Assembly: GCF_033242365.1 (NCBI RefSeq)
Contig: NZ_BTHK01000007.1
Coordinates: 98,098 to 162,097, forward strand
DNA: 64,000 bases
Source of the DNA: Lachnoanaerobaculum sanguinis
GTDB taxonomy: Bacteria > Bacillota > Clostridia > Lachnospirales > Lachnospiraceae
Direction of reading: 5' to 3'
In this document: positions 63,923-64,000 of the stretch, in pieces
How positions within the stretch are numbered: the first letter of the stretch is position 1
How the letters are laid out: every line of letters begins with the position of its first letter
The notes under the pieces: model-generated
The model's database searches: none
What the model saw: the letters and a program-made list of their open reading frames with translations, nothing else
Told to the model about the DNA's origin: nothing
Program-made: the position numbers and the translations under genes

Positions 63923-64000
<78 letters not shown>

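Overview
The window is AT-rich, low-GC Gram-positive DNA, almost certainly from a Clostridia member and probably Lachnospiraceae. The evidence is Shine-Dalgarno sequences close to GGAGG throughout, a block of genes (PLP decarboxylase, a guanylate-kinase-like gene, holB, ricT, trmN6, rsmI) that resembles the yaaO-tmk-holB-yaaT-yabB-rsmI block of Bacillus, MptD-type ECF transporter parts, a permuted GH3 glycosidase next to a GtrA-like protein, and a 16S rRNA start at the right edge. No species is claimed.

Layout. (1) 1-7282: a Fic-domain protein cut by the window edge, then a tight three-gene set of DUF6361 protein, phospholipase-D-like protein and large SF2-type helicase. This looks like a defence cassette I cannot match to a named system. 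(2) 7541-15719: a small PepSY-type secreted protein, then a TetR-controlled operon with two ABC exporter half-transporters and a complete ECF importer (two tandem S components, EcfT, a fused double ATPase), followed by a DUF6440 gene. (3) 15766-29880: an accessory patch of repeated small families. It holds three 341-aa membrane proteins of one unknown family and three 140-144 aa proteins of another, scattered behind unrelated genes. Also here are two further small acidic orphan proteins, a helicase-HNH fusion translationally coupled to an orphan partner, an aldehyde dehydrogenase, a lipoprotein, a DUF364 protein and an AAA/DUF4143 ATPase preceded by 32-nt palindromic repeats. (4) 30049-39721: SulP permease, LUD protein, then a sucrose/fructan-type regulon (binding protein, two permeases, LacI regulator, GH32 enzyme) whose promoter carries a perfect 14-bp operator, and a cell-wall-binding CAP-domain protein. 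(5) 39837-47447: pyridoxamine kinase followed by a complete Wadjet plasmid-defence operon, jetA-jetB-jetC-jetD. (6) 47448-63432: hibernation factor HPF behind a DnaA-box cluster, two GH3 glycosidases flanking a GtrA-like gene, and a housekeeping operon from the decarboxylase to an ABC-F ATPase. (7) 63433-64000: a three-promoter rRNA leader and the first bases of 16S rRNA.

The most unusual structure is at the jetC-jetD junction. A 34-bp stretch covering the end of jetC and the start of jetD is present twice, on either side of a 248-bp insert. Both genes remain intact, but their original overlap is split. The insert has a strong plus-strand promoter leading into two hairpins. On the minus strand it has a 27-codon ORF for a hydrophobic peptide with a charged tail, reading toward the same hairpin. 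That is the layout of a convergent type I toxin-antitoxin module, here sitting inside a plasmid-defence operon.

The window therefore has at least two and possibly four defence-type loci: the DUF6361 cassette, the helicase-HNH pair, Wadjet, and the putative toxin-antitoxin insert. Immunity-like gene families lie between them. All assignments come from reading the sequence; no database search was run.
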